A stretch of 64,000 bases of DNA from Kistimonas sp964291505 (GTDB lineage Bacteria; Pseudomonadota; Gammaproteobacteria; Pseudomonadales; Endozoicomonadaceae), in the NCBI GenBank assembly GCA_964291505.2, contig OZ220216.1, positions 1,550,001 to 1,614,000 of the forward strand, read 5' to 3'. Both the position numbers and the translations under genes were made by a program. The notes below the pieces were generated by a model. That model was not told the origin of the DNA and did not search any database. It saw only the letters and a program-made list of their open reading frames with translations. Positions within the stretch are counted from its first letter, which is position 1. The number at the start of each line of letters is the position of its first letter. This document shows, piece after piece, positions 54,106-63,736 of this stretch.

Positions 54106-56085
54106 ATGAAGAAGAAGCAGAACACACTGCCGACACCGATACGACTCGCACCGGCCGCCGCCGGATTTACCCTGGCCAGTATCCTTGCGGTAGCACCTGT
54201 TCACGCTCTCGAGTTTGAGCTGATGGATGGTGAAGTGACCGGCGCGTTGGATACCACGATCTCCTACGGGGCGTTGTGGCGCGTACAGGGTCAGGACCGC
54301 AATAATGACGACATCAATGGTAACGACGGTAACCGTAACTTTGATACTGGACTGGTATCGCAGGTTTACAAGATTACTTCTGATCTTTCTCTGGAATATG
54401 AAAACTACGGCGCCTTTGTTCGTGGCACCGCCTATTATGATACTGAGTTCTGGGGTAGCAATAACTACGGTAAGGAAAGCTGGCAGGGTTCACAGCCCAG
54501 TCAGGCTGGTATGAATGGTACCCGTCCTGATAATCGCTTCCTGGATGATGCAAAAAGTATTTCCGGTAAAAATGCTGAAATTTTGGATGCCTATGTTTAT
54601 GGTAGCTGGGACATAGGTGAGATGCCGCTGGATGTTCGTTTTGGTAAGCAGGTGCTTAGCTGGGGTGAAGGTCTGTTTTATCGTAATGGTATTAATACTA
54701 CCAACCCGCTTGATGCTGCTAAATTCCGTCTGCCAGGTTCTGAATTGAAGGAAGCTTTGGTTCCTGTTGAAACGCTGGCTATGAGCTTAGGTTTGACGGA
54801 TAACCTTTCCATGGAGGCGTTCTATCAGTTTAATTACCGTCGTACTGAAATAGATCCTGTTGGTACCTTTTTCTCTGAGACTGATCTGTTTGCAGAGGGC
54901 GGACATACTGCATACAACGACTTTGCAGGATCAGCATTGGCTGCTGCAATCGATGCCTATGATGCAAGTGCATCTGTGATTGCAGGGGCAGCTCCAGCAA
55001 TTGGTATAACTGGTAATACTGAAGTCTATGCAGATACTGATATCTCAAAAGTTGCGAGTATTGGTGGTGATATTAACCCAAGTGATGATGGGCAGTTTGG
55101 TGTTTCGTTTAGGTACATTGCTGAAAACTTAAATGATACTGAATTTGGCTTTTACTTTATAAATTATCACTCAAAAGAGCCGACTATTTACGCTGATTTG
55201 GATGACGATTTTGATGGGGTCAATGTTGGTGCGCTGGCAGCTGTAGACCCTGACGGTCCTGGACCGGGTGGAACTATTGGTACGGTTGGTGCTGCTGGTT
55301 TGGCAACCGTTGAATTACTGGGTAATGTTAATGCCAACAGGCAGTATGCAGAAGATATTCGTGTCTATGGTGTTAGCTTCAATACGACAGTCGGAGATAC
55401 GTCATTCTCTGGTGAAGTTGCTTATCGTCCCAACATGCCAATAGGTGTTGCTACAACGAACGACCTGCTGGGTGATCTGGTCCTGCAAGGCTCTGACTTG
55501 GCTGATAATAGTGGGACTGTTGGTGATGGTGTCATAACTATCGCCGGTCAAACCATCGATAGAAATGGTTCTGTCGAAAACTTTGAGCGTGTTGAGAGCT
55601 GGAATCTTTCGCTATTGGCGATTCATAACTTTGGTCCTAGCCTGAGCTTTGATTCGCTTATTCGGTGTTGTAGAAGTTGCCTCTGAGCACCTCCGTGGTT
55701 CGAGACCTTTCTTATACAGCGTATCAATGGTGATGAAAGAAAGTTTGCAGGGCGTGGTGACTGTTCTTATTCCGACGAATGCACTGATAACGACCAAATC
55801 ACTGCGAATGCCTGGGGTTACAGTGCCGTTCTTGCTGGTACCTGGAATGATGTTTACGCCGGTGTCAACCTGAATCCTTACCTGCGCTGGAGTCAGGATA
55901 TTGATGGTACTTCACACCGTACCGGTAACTTCCTGGAAGGCCGCAATGCCATGACTGTGGGTATGGATGCAGTTTACCTGAATAATCTGGAAGTCGGCGT
56001 GCAGTACACTGAGTTCACCGGCAACGGTAGTAACTCTATGCGTGACCGGGACAACATCGGCATCAACGTTAAGTACTCCTTCTAA
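54106..56085 (+). pseudogene. DUF1302 family predicted outer-membrane protein, three apparent frameshifts
   Basis: A start MKKKQNTLPTPIRLAPAAAG, a signal segment ending PVHA, and then the DUF1302 pattern (LEFELMDGEVTGALDTTISYG, FGKQVLSWGEGLFYRNGINT, NPLDAAKFRLPGSELKEALVP) with alternating strands of a beta-barrel. The first frame stops at 55686. Homology continues in the next frame (FGVVEVASEHLRGS) from about 55660, then another (DLSYTAYQW, about 55712), then a third shift back (DERKFAGRGDCSYSDE, about 55733) to a terminal aromatic ...NVKYSF at 56085. Three one-base insertions in 80 bases restore a 1980-base frame. The region 54540-55700 is visibly more AT-rich than its flanks. Either a decaying gene or local sequence error. 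First of a cluster with DUF1329, YCF48 and RND genes. Confidence 0.75.
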
Positions 56086-56103
56086 TCCTTGATAAAAAGG
56101 TTG

Positions 56104-56129
56104 CCGGTCGGATCGGATGATCCGGCCGG
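56104..56129 (+). promoter_or_regulatory. Intercistronic stem-loop between DUF1302 and DUF1329 genes
   Basis: CCGGTCGGATC pairs with GATCCGGCCGG (one wobble) across a GGAT loop, with no T-tract. More likely an mRNA-stabilising or attenuating element than a terminator. Confidence 0.5.
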
Positions 56130-56159
56130 AGCACACGATAATAAACGACGGATTAAAGC

Positions 56160-57530
56160 ATGAAGTCAAAACTCCTCCTGACCGGCCTGGCCACCGCGCT
56201 GCTGGTGGCAGGCCAGGCGGTTGCCAAGGTCACACCGGACCAGGCGGCGGAACTGGGTAAAAGTCTGACGCCGCTGGGTGCTGAAATGGCTGGCAACAAG
56301 GCGGGCACTATTCCTGCCTGGAAACCCATTGCCGACTCTGAAATACCTGCGAGTTACAAGAACCCCGGACAGCATCAGCCCAACCCGTATCCTGATGATA
56401 AGCCGCTGTTTACTATTACTGCGGAAAATCTGGATCAGTATCGGGACAACCTGACACCGGGTCAGATCAAGTTGTTTGAAACCTACCCGAAAACGTTCAA
56501 GATGCCGATTTACCAGACGCGTCGTAACGCCCGGTATCCTGAGCGGATTTATGAAAACACCAGGAAAGCAGCCACCAGTGCAGAGTTGCTGAAAGGCGGC
56601 AACGGTTTCAAAGGCGCCTATGACGCCTATCCGTTCCCGATTCCCCAGAATGGTCTGGAAGCACTCTGGAACCATATTGTGCGTTACCGGGGTGAATATC
56701 TGGTGCGCCGTGCTTCAGAAGTCGCAGTTCAACGTAATGGTGATTACTCGCTAGTAACATCACAGCAAGAAGTTTATTTCAACTATAACAACCCCGGTCA
56801 GGTCGAAAAGGATCTTGATAATATTCTTTTCTACTACCTCTCCTTTGCTAAAGCGCCGGCTCGCTTAGCAGGTGGTGCCGTGTTGGTTCACGAAACGTTG
56901 GATCAGGTAGAAGAGCCGCGAAAGGCGTGGGGTTACAATGCCGGGCAGCGTCGAGTTCGACGTGCGCCGAACCTCGCTTACGATACGCCGATAGCTGCTG
57001 CTGACGGCCTTCGTACCGCGGATGATACGGATCTCTACAATGGTGCGCCGGATCGCTACGACTGGGAGCTTAAAGGTAAGAAAGAGATCTATATCCCATA
57101 TAACAACTTCAATCTGATCAGCCCTGAACTTAAGTATGACGATGTGCTGATGGCTGGCCACGTAAATCCTGAACATACGCGATATGAACTGCATCGCGTC
57201 TGGGAAGTGGAAGGCACACTTAAGAAGGGTAAGCGTCACATCTACTCGAAACGAGTGCTTTATCTTGATGAAGATAGCTGGGGTGCAGCGCTCGTTGATC
57301 AGTACGATGGTCGTGGTGAACTGTGGCGGGTCAGCATCGGTTACCTGATGAACTTCTATGATCTGCCCACTACCTGGACGGCGCTGGACGTATTCCATGA
57401 CCTGCAGGCCCGTCGCTACCACGTACAGGGGCTGGGTAATGAAGAAAGTCTGTTCCTCGATTTCGCCCAGGCGATTCCGAATGACAAGTACTTCAAGCCT
57501 TCCGCGCTGAGGCGCAGGGGACGTCGCTGA
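56160..57530 (+). CDS. DUF1329 family protein, predicted periplasmic
   Basis: 456 residues. A signal peptide (MKSKLLLTGLATALLVAGQA with cleavage near AVA-KV) is followed by the DUF1329 signature: VTPDQAAELGKSLTPLGAEMAGN, GTIPAWKPI, GFKGAYDAYPFPIPQNGLEALWNHIVRYRG and GEYLVRRASEVAV. The fold is, as I recall, placed in the LolA/LolB-like lipoprotein-carrier group, so binding of a lipid or other hydrophobic ligand in the periplasm is plausible. DUF1302 and DUF1329 genes travel together in many proteobacteria, often with RND genes. A strong terminator follows. Confidence 0.88.
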   Translation: MKSKLLLTGLATALLVAGQAVAKVTPDQAAELGKSLTPLGAEMAGNKAGTIPAWKPIADSEIPASYKNPGQHQPNPYPDDKPLFTITAENLDQYRDNLTPGQIKLFETYPKTFKMPIYQTRRNARYPERIYENTRKAATSAELLKGGNGFKGAYDAYPFPIPQNGLEALWNHIVRYRGEYLVRRASEVAVQRNGDYSLVTSQQEVYFNYNNPGQVEKDLDNILFYYLSFAKAPARLAGGAVLVHETLDQVEEPRKAWGYNAGQRRVRRAPNLAYDTPIAAADGLRTADDTDLYNGAPDRYDWELKGKKEIYIPYNNFNLISPELKYDDVLMAGHVNPEHTRYELHRVWEVEGTLKKGKRHIYSKRVLYLDEDSWGAALVDQYDGRGELWRVSIGYLMNFYDLPTTWTALDVFHDLQARRYHVQGLGNEESLFLDFAQAIPNDKYFKPSALRRRGRR

Positions 57531-57550
57531 TTCAGTGGCGCAGCACGAAA

Positions 57551-57578
57551 AAAAGCCACTGGAAACAGTGGCTTTTTT
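57551..57578 (+). terminator. Rho-independent terminator after DUF1329
   Basis: AAAAGCCACTG (57551-57561) / CAGTGGCTTTT (57566-57576), GAAA tetraloop, six Ts. Confidence 0.92.
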
Positions 57579-57732
57579 GATTCCGTTAATGTGACTTATG
57601 ATTTCGGTATGTGCTTATTTTTTCCTGTTTTCTGCGTATAATCAGGCGCGTCCATGACTGTCGTTGACTGAGTGCACTGAATAAGAAGAACCGTCTAACA
57701 ATAATTTGATGATCTGTTTCCGGGGGATGAGT

Positions 57733-58782
57733 ATGCATGGTCTCTTCACCAGAGGACCTTCGGGGTCCCGGGCTTTACCTGGCAGAGCCCTGAAGGGGAT
57801 AACAGCAGCAGTTGCTCTGGTCTCTTCTCTTCACACCGTTTCTGTTCAAGCTAATCCGGTCGCTGTCGTGGATAGCGATCACGCTGTGCTATCCGAGAAG
57901 GCTGCTTCCTCGCTGTTGCTGGATATTACCCGTGCCGGTGACGGCCAGCGGCTGGTTGCCGTGGGCGATCGTGGCCATGTTCTGATTTCCGATAACAATG
58001 GCTATGACTGGCGTCAGGTCAGTGTACCGAGCCGGCAAATGCTGACGGCTGTCAGCTTCCCATCGGCCACAACCGGTTTTGCCGTGGGGCATGATGCGGT
58101 GATTCTGAAAAGTACTGACAGTGGTGAAAGCTGGACCAAGGTTTACGATGACCTCGATGCCGAAGTGCCACTCCTCGACATCATGATGATGGATGAGCAA
58201 ACCGGCTTTGCCGTTGGTGCCTATGGCTATATTGTCCGCACCGAAGATGGTGGTGAAACCTGGGACGACTGGTTCGACATGATTGAGAACGAGGACGAAT
58301 TCCACTACAACGCCATTACGGAGATTGGAGACGGAACGTTGTTACTGGCTGGTGAAGCGGGTCTTATGCATCGCTCGTTCGATGGCGGTGAAACCTGGGA
58401 GCTGCTTGAAAGCCCGTATGAAGGTTCGTTCTTTGGCATCATTCCCAGCAGTGATCCTGGTTCTGCGATTGTGTTTGGCCTTCGTGGTAATGCCTTCAAA
58501 ACGGTCGATGCCGGTGACAGCTGGGTTGAGGTGGATACCGGAACGGATCAGACCCTGTTTGGTGCGGTACATATTGACGGGAATGGACAGGTGATTGTCG
58601 GCAGTTCCGGCACACTGTTTGAGATGAGCGATCCGGAACCGCAGATTCATACCCGCAGTGATCGGGCCACACTGCTCTCTGCCTCTAAAGCGCCGGACAA
58701 CAGTCTGGTAGTGGTTGGAGAGACCGGTGTACACCGGATGCCGGTGGGCAAGCCTGCTGTTGCAACCCTTTCAGAGCAATAA
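57733..58782 (+). CDS. YCF48/BNR-repeat protein, predicted exported
   Basis: About 349 residues. The N-terminal hydrophobic stretch (GITAAVALVSSLHTVSVQA) reads as a signal sequence. The rest is a beta-propeller of YCF48/BNR repeats with the Asp-box-like turns SDNNGYDWRQV, STDSGESWTKV, TEDGGETWDDW, SFDGGETWELL and TVDAGDSWVEV, five in all. The GGGGG at 57722-57726 suits the ATG at 57733; the frame is open to 57706. Relatives are photosystem II assembly-type proteins in name only; here it sits 16 bases ahead of the RND gene and probably acts with it. Confidence 0.85.
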   Translation: MHGLFTRGPSGSRALPGRALKGITAAVALVSSLHTVSVQANPVAVVDSDHAVLSEKAASSLLLDITRAGDGQRLVAVGDRGHVLISDNNGYDWRQVSVPSRQMLTAVSFPSATTGFAVGHDAVILKSTDSGESWTKVYDDLDAEVPLLDIMMMDEQTGFAVGAYGYIVRTEDGGETWDDWFDMIENEDEFHYNAITEIGDGTLLLAGEAGLMHRSFDGGETWELLESPYEGSFFGIIPSSDPGSAIVFGLRGNAFKTVDAGDSWVEVDTGTDQTLFGAVHIDGNGQVIVGSSGTLFEMSDPEPQIHTRSDRATLLSASKAPDNSLVVVGETGVHRMPVGKPAVATLSEQ

Positions 58783-58798
58783 AAACGGGGTTTCCTGA

Positions 58799-61174
58799 AT
58801 GTCCAGTCATCACCTGAATACTGAACCTGTACTGGAGCGCCTGTTTTTTAACAACCGGGTGTTCTTTCTTGTTTTCTTTTTGCTAGCCACCGTTGTCCTT
58901 GGCTGGCAGGCGACACAATACCGGATTGATGCCAGCTTTGAGAAAATGATCCCTCTCAAGCATCCGTTTATCCAGAACTGGATGGAGCGGCGTGATGAAC
59001 TTGGTAGTGGTGGCAACTCGCTACGTATTTCTGTTGAAGCCAAAGAGGGCGATATTTTCGATTCAGGTTATATGGAAAGCCTGCGTCGCCTGACCGATGA
59101 TGTGTTTTATCTGCCGGGTGTTGACCGAGCCGCGTTGAAATCGCTTTGGACGGCTAATGTTCGTTGGTTGGAAGTCACTGAAGATGGCTTTGAGGGCGGA
59201 CCGGTTATTCCTCAGACTTACGATGGTTCCCGTCAAAGCCTGGATGAATTGCGCGTTAATATTTTACGGTCCGGTCAGGTGGGTAGCCTTGTAGCTAACA
59301 ACTTCCGCTCCAGCATCATTGAGTTTCCGCTGCTTGAGTTCAATCCGGAAACCGGAGAAAAGCTCGATTACAAGGAGCTGTCACAGAAGCTGGAAGAACT
59401 GCGTACCAAGTATTCAGTGCAGGGCGTCGATCTCCATATCATCGGATTCGCCAAGATATTAGGCGATCTGTTCGAAGGTGTGGATGCTATCAAGATCTTC
59501 TTCCTGTTGGCGATTGCCATCACGCTTGTTCTGCTGCTGGCTTATTCCCGTTGTCTGAAAAGTACCTTGGTGGCGGTGTTCTGTTCGCTGGTCGCGGTGG
59601 TCTGGCAGCTGGGGCTGCTGACAGCCATGGGATTTGGTATTGACCTTTATTCCATTCTCGTACCGTTCCTCGTGTTTGCGATTGGTGTGAGTCATGGTGT
59701 GCAGATCATCAATAATATCGGTATTGAGTCTGCCCATGATGCATCATCGTTAGAGGCAGCCCGTCGTACTTTCCGTACGCTGTATATTCCCGGTATGTTG
59801 GCTCTGGTGTCTGACGCGATTGGATTCCTGACACTCCTTGTCATTGAAATCAGTGTGATTCGCGATCTGGCTATTGCCGCCAGTATCGGTGTTGCGGTCA
59901 TCATTTTGACTAATCTGGTGCTGTTGCCGGTGCTGATGTCTTACATCGGCGTGAGCAAACGGGCCAGTGACCGGTTAAAGGTGACCGAAAAGAAAGAGGC
60001 CGTTACCTGGCGCGTCATGTCCTATTTTGCACATCCGGTGGTCGCGCCGTTGTCTGTTGTACTGGCTGTTGCAGGTTTTGGTGGTAGTTATTACTTTAGT
60101 CAGGATCTTAAGATCGGTGACCTGGATCCTGGTGCGCCGGAACTGAGGGCTGACTCTCGTTATAACCTCGATAATAAGTTCATCACCGAAAACTATTCCA
60201 CCAGTGCGGATACCTTTATCACCATGGTGGAAACCGATACTGAGCAGTGTTCATCCTATGCATTTATGGATGCGCTGGATCGCTATATGTGGCATATGAA
60301 AAATGTCGATGGCGTTCAGGATGCGGTGTCGATGGTGACGGTTGCCAAGCAGGTCATCAAGGGCTTGAACGAGGGTAATCCTAAGTGGCAGGCCTTGTCG
60401 CGTAACCAATATGTATTGAATAACGCGATCAGCAACCAGACCGCTCAGCAGCTCTACAACAAGGATTGCAGTCTGGCGCCGGTATTGATCTTCCTTGAAG
60501 ACCACAAAGCGGAAACGCTTCAGCGTGTGGTTCAGGCAACGGAAGCGTTTGCTGCTGAAAATAACCGGGATGGCCTGACCTTCCTGATGGCTACCGGTAA
60601 TGCTGGTGTTGAAGCTGCGACCAATGAAGTTATTGCCTATGCGCAGAACCAGATGCTGGTATTCGTCTATGGCGTGGTCAGTATCCTGTGTTTGATCACA
60701 TTCCGCTCAGCTCGTGCGCTGATTTGTATCATTGTCCCACTGGCGCTGACATCGCTGCTCTGTCAAGCGCTGATGGCTCAGTTAGGCATTGGTATCAAGG
60801 TGGCGACATTACCGGTTATCGCGCTGGGTGTTGGTATTGGTGTCGATTACGGTATCTATATCTATACGCGTCTTGAAGGATTCCTGCGCCAGGGCATGCC
60901 TCTGCAGCAGGCGTATTACATGACGCTGCGCACTACGGGTAAGGCGGTTATCTTTACCGGTATTACCTTGGCGATTGGGGTGGGTACGTGGATCTTCTCC
61001 CCGATCAAATTCCAGGCGGATATGGGGATGCTTCTGACCTTCATGTTTGTATGGAACATGATTGGTGCGATCTGGCTGATGCCTGCGCTGGCGCGTTTTG
61101 TTTTGCGTCCTGAGCTGTTGGCATCTAAAGCCCGTGAGGAAGCAGTGCTGAAGTCCCAAACCTCAGCGGGTTAA
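58799..61174 (+). CDS. MMPL-type RND transporter
   Basis: 791 residues with the RND pattern. A first membrane helix lies at residues 18-36, followed by a large periplasmic loop, five helices (AIKIFFLLAIAITLVLLLAYS, GFGIDLYSILVPFLVFAIGVSHGVQI ...), a second periplasmic loop and a second helix bundle (ALGVGIGVDYGIYIYTRLEGFL). The paired GVSHGVQI and GVGIDYGIY-like helices with polar residues are typical of the sterol-sensing/MMPL branch (HpnN-like), which moves lipids and other hydrophobic molecules rather than drugs. No membrane-fusion or TolC-type partner is nearby; DUF1302 and DUF1329 are the likely partners. Confidence 0.88.
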   Translation: MSSHHLNTEPVLERLFFNNRVFFLVFFLLATVVLGWQATQYRIDASFEKMIPLKHPFIQNWMERRDELGSGGNSLRISVEAKEGDIFDSGYMESLRRLTDDVFYLPGVDRAALKSLWTANVRWLEVTEDGFEGGPVIPQTYDGSRQSLDELRVNILRSGQVGSLVANNFRSSIIEFPLLEFNPETGEKLDYKELSQKLEELRTKYSVQGVDLHIIGFAKILGDLFEGVDAIKIFFLLAIAITLVLLLAYSRCLKSTLVAVFCSLVAVVWQLGLLTAMGFGIDLYSILVPFLVFAIGVSHGVQIINNIGIESAHDASSLEAARRTFRTLYIPGMLALVSDAIGFLTLLVIEISVIRDLAIAASIGVAVIILTNLVLLPVLMSYIGVSKRASDRLKVTEKKEAVTWRVMSYFAHPVVAPLSVVLAVAGFGGSYYFSQDLKIGDLDPGAPELRADSRYNLDNKFITENYSTSADTFITMVETDTEQCSSYAFMDALDRYMWHMKNVDGVQDAVSMVTVAKQVIKGLNEGNPKWQALSRNQYVLNNAISNQTAQQLYNKDCSLAPVLIFLEDHKAETLQRVVQATEAFAAENNRDGLTFLMATGNAGVEAATNEVIAYAQNQMLVFVYGVVSILCLITFRSARALICIIVPLALTSLLCQALMAQLGIGIKVATLPVIALGVGIGVDYGIYIYTRLEGFLRQGMPLQQAYYMTLRTTGKAVIFTGITLAIGVGTWIFSPIKFQADMGMLLTFMFVWNMIGAIWLMPALARFVLRPELLASKAREEAVLKSQTSAG

Positions 61175-61197
61175 CGCATTCGTTTAGTGTTTTAAAA

Positions 61198-61225
61198 GGG
61201 ATCAGTTTTTGCTGATCCTTTTTTA
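61198..61225 (+). terminator. Rho-independent terminator after the RND gene
   Basis: GGATCAG (61199-61205) / CTGATCC (61212-61218), 6-base loop, run of six Ts. Confidence 0.85.
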
Positions 61226-61299
61226 TTGCCTCGAATACCGATAAAACGAGTAAACTGACTTAAGCTTTAAGTGAATGGTTCCAACATGAGGGTACAGGG

Positions 61300-61512
61300 A
61301 TGACGACCTACCACATTGATGATAAGGAAGGTGTTGTAGAAAACCTCAGAGAAGCAATGGCGTTGGAGGCCGGAGAGGATGTTGTCAGGGTTGCAATCGG
61401 ATTTCTTGAAGCCATGATGGAGTTTGCCGGCGATGGCAATGCACTGACCATTAGCAATGGTCAGGAAGAGACGGAAGTGCTGCTACGTCGAGAAACAGCC
61501 AGTAGTGATTAG
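61300..61512 (+). CDS. Small acidic hypothetical protein
   Basis: 70 residues, rich in Glu and Asp, no signal peptide or membrane segment. It begins MTTYHIDDKEGVVENLREAM; the central part (EDVVRVAIGFLEAMMEF) looks helical. GAGGG seven bases upstream supports translation. I do not recognise the family. It stands alone between the RND terminator and the convergent antiporter gene. Confidence 0.6.
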   Translation: MTTYHIDDKEGVVENLREAMALEAGEDVVRVAIGFLEAMMEFAGDGNALTISNGQEETEVLLRRETASSD

Positions 61513-61524
61513 AACGGTCTGACT

Positions 61525-62700
61525 TTAATCCTGCCGGAGTGTTCTTGCAGGAGAAATGGGGGTCGGAAGTTTGAAGACGACCAGATAGGTCGACAGGATA
61601 AAGGTGATAATCGCTGCGGTTTCAATAATCATGGCGCTGTCATGGGAGAGCTTTCCTGCGGATAAAGCGCCGCTTGCCAGTAATAATGAGAATTCACTGC
61701 TTTGCCCTAATCTCAATCCCATTTCTATCCCGTTAGCGGGTGTTGCTTTACCAATGTAAGTTAGCAGGACTCTGAATATCAGCGGTTTTCCGATAAGGAT
61801 AATCGCGGCAAGCAGGATAATAGGCAGGAGCAGCTGTCCGGTTTCAAAAATATCAAACTGCGCGCCAATAGAAAAAAAGAACAGAATCAGAAAAAACTCT
61901 CTAAGCGGTTTCAGGCCTTCGGCAATAAACAGGGATACCGGCGATGTTGCTATGGCAACACCGGCAAAAAAAGCGCCGATTTCGTAGGATAGTCCAATCG
62001 CTTTCGCTATTTCTGCGGCGGTAAAACACCAGCCCAGGGATACCAGAAAAATATATTCGGGAATGGTGTCGAATTTCTTGAATAAAGGCAGAGCAATGAA
62101 ACGGACAATCCACCAGGCTGCCAGTGCAAAAAGAGCTGTCTTTATTGGCAGAAAACCAGTTTCCCATGAAAGTGCAGCCTCATTGTTATAAATAAGCAGG
62201 ATGGCGAGAATCGCCAGTATGTCTTCAAACAGAAGAATACTGATCATGACTTCGCCCGTGCGTTTATGGTGCAACGTGGTGGTTGGAATCAGTTTCAGGC
62301 TGATAACTGTACTGGAAAACGAGAGTGCGATCCCTGAAATAACGGCTTCGGTTGTGTTGGTATCAAACAGTGTTATTAATGCTATTGCCACAATCGCAGT
62401 GGTAATAACAACGGCTAATAATGTTACAGCGGCGGTTTGTTGAAGCAGTTGCCATAAATTTCTCGGATGCAGATGCAGCCCCAGTAAGAACATGAGCAGA
62501 ATAATGCCCATATGGGAGATGGCTTCGATATGGCCGGGATCGGCAAATAATTTCAGGCCATCAGGACCGGCAATCAGTCCCAAAGCGATATAAGCAAGAA
62601 TGATGGGTTGCCGAAGCCAGACAAACAGGGTGCCTAATACAGATGCGCCACCAAAGATAATGGCCATCTCCAGTACAAAATTGCCATAGATACCCTGCAC
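61525..62700 (-). CDS. CPA2-family cation:proton antiporter
   Basis: 391 residues, about twelve membrane helices, Kef/Na(+)-H(+) exchanger domain only; there is no C-terminal TrkA-N domain. The core motifs are LRQPIILAYIALGLIAGP, GIILLMFLLGLHLHP, SLSFSSTVISLKLIP-like ALSFSSTVISLKL, and ILLFEDILAILAIL, where the membrane Asp expected for ion transport is present. It could move K+ or Na+ against protons. Divergent from minD across 205 bases, convergent with the small hypothetical gene. Confidence 0.88.
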   Translation of the reverse strand: MQGIYGNFVLEMAIIFGGASVLGTLFVWLRQPIILAYIALGLIAGPDGLKLFADPGHIEAISHMGIILLMFLLGLHLHPRNLWQLLQQTAAVTLLAVVITTAIVAIALITLFDTNTTEAVISGIALSFSSTVISLKLIPTTTLHHKRTGEVMISILLFEDILAILAILLIYNNEAALSWETGFLPIKTALFALAAWWIVRFIALPLFKKFDTIPEYIFLVSLGWCFTAAEIAKAIGLSYEIGAFFAGVAIATSPVSLFIAEGLKPLREFFLILFFFSIGAQFDIFETGQLLLPIILLAAIILIGKPLIFRVLLTYIGKATPANGIEMGLRLGQSSEFSLLLASGALSAGKLSHDSAMIIETAAIITFILSTYLVVFKLPTPISPARTLRQD

Positions 62701-62905
62701 GACAACTCCTGATTACCGCATGACGCTATAAAAGATGGTTTCAAGGTAGTCAAAGGAGCGAGAAGTGTCAGAGAAAAGAATATTGTCTAAAGAAGGCATT
62801 CGCTGGATTTAAACCCAGGCTTTTTATGTCAGCCAATTTAATTCTATTTATTAACCATGTATTGTTAACGGTAATGACGATAACTGTCTGTACAAGGAGA
62901 TGGCA

Positions 62906-63736
62906 GTGAAGGGACGGTGTATAACAGTGACGTCCGGGAAAGGTGGCGTCGGAAAAACAACCACATCGGCTGCAATCAGTTCTGGTTTGGCATTACGCGG
63001 GTTCAAAACCTGCGTTATTGATTTTGATGTCGGCTTAAGAAACTTGGATTTGGTCATGGGGTGTGAGCGTCGGGTGGTTTATGACATTGTGAATGTCATG
63101 AATGACGGCATTACACTCAACCAGGCGCTGATTAAGGACAAACATAATAGCAACCTGTTTATTCTTGCCGCCTCTCAGACTCGGGACAAAGATGCCCTGA
63201 CGGATGAAGGGGTCGCCAGAATCATTGATGAATTGAAAGAAACGTTTGATTACATCGTTTGTGATTCACCTGCAGGCATTGAACGAGGGGCTATCCATGC
63301 CCTGTATCATGCGGATGAAGCGGTTGTGGTAGTGAATCCGGAAGTTTCTTCTGTACGTGATTCCGATCGCATTCTTGGTCTGTTGCAAAGTCGTTCCCGG
63401 CGAGCGGTCGAAGGGTTGGATCCTGTAAAAGAGCATTTGTTGATAACCCGCTATGATCCTGTGCGGGCAGCAGAAGGACAGATGCTTTCCATTGAAGATG
63501 TCGTTGATATTCTGGCTTGTCCGCTCCTGGGGGTAGTCCTGGAAAGCCGGGAAGTCCTGGAAGCCTCCAATAAAGGGGTGCCTGTCGTTCATGAGCATGA
63601 GTCGCTCGCGGCCATGGCGTATATGGATGCGGTTGATCGGTTGCTGGGGAAAGAGATTCCCTTGCGACATATCCGTCGAAAAAAACTGTCCTTTCTGGAG
63701 AAGGTTTTTTCGCGGGGGGTGAAAGATGCTGTTTGA
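62906..63736 (+). CDS. minD: Septum site-determining ATPase MinD
   Basis: Membrane-cycling ATPase that positions the division site. 276 residues from the GTG at 62906: deviant Walker A SGKGGVGKTT at 10-19, DFDVGLRNLDLVMGCERR, CDSPAGIERGA and the C-terminal amphipathic helix KKLSFLEKVFSRG, which anchors MinD to membrane. The ATG at 62900 abuts an AAGGAG with no spacing, whereas the GTG two codons on has the normal six bases, so GTG is preferred. It overlaps minE by 11 bases. No minC lies upstream: the 205-base gap ends at the divergent antiporter. Confidence 0.93.
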   Translation: MKGRCITVTSGKGGVGKTTTSAAISSGLALRGFKTCVIDFDVGLRNLDLVMGCERRVVYDIVNVMNDGITLNQALIKDKHNSNLFILAASQTRDKDALTDEGVARIIDELKETFDYIVCDSPAGIERGAIHALYHADEAVVVVNPEVSSVRDSDRILGLLQSRSRRAVEGLDPVKEHLLITRYDPVRAAEGQMLSIEDVVDILACPLLGVVLESREVLEASNKGVPVVHEHESLAAMAYMDAVDRLLGKEIPLRHIRRKKLSFLEKVFSRGVKDAV

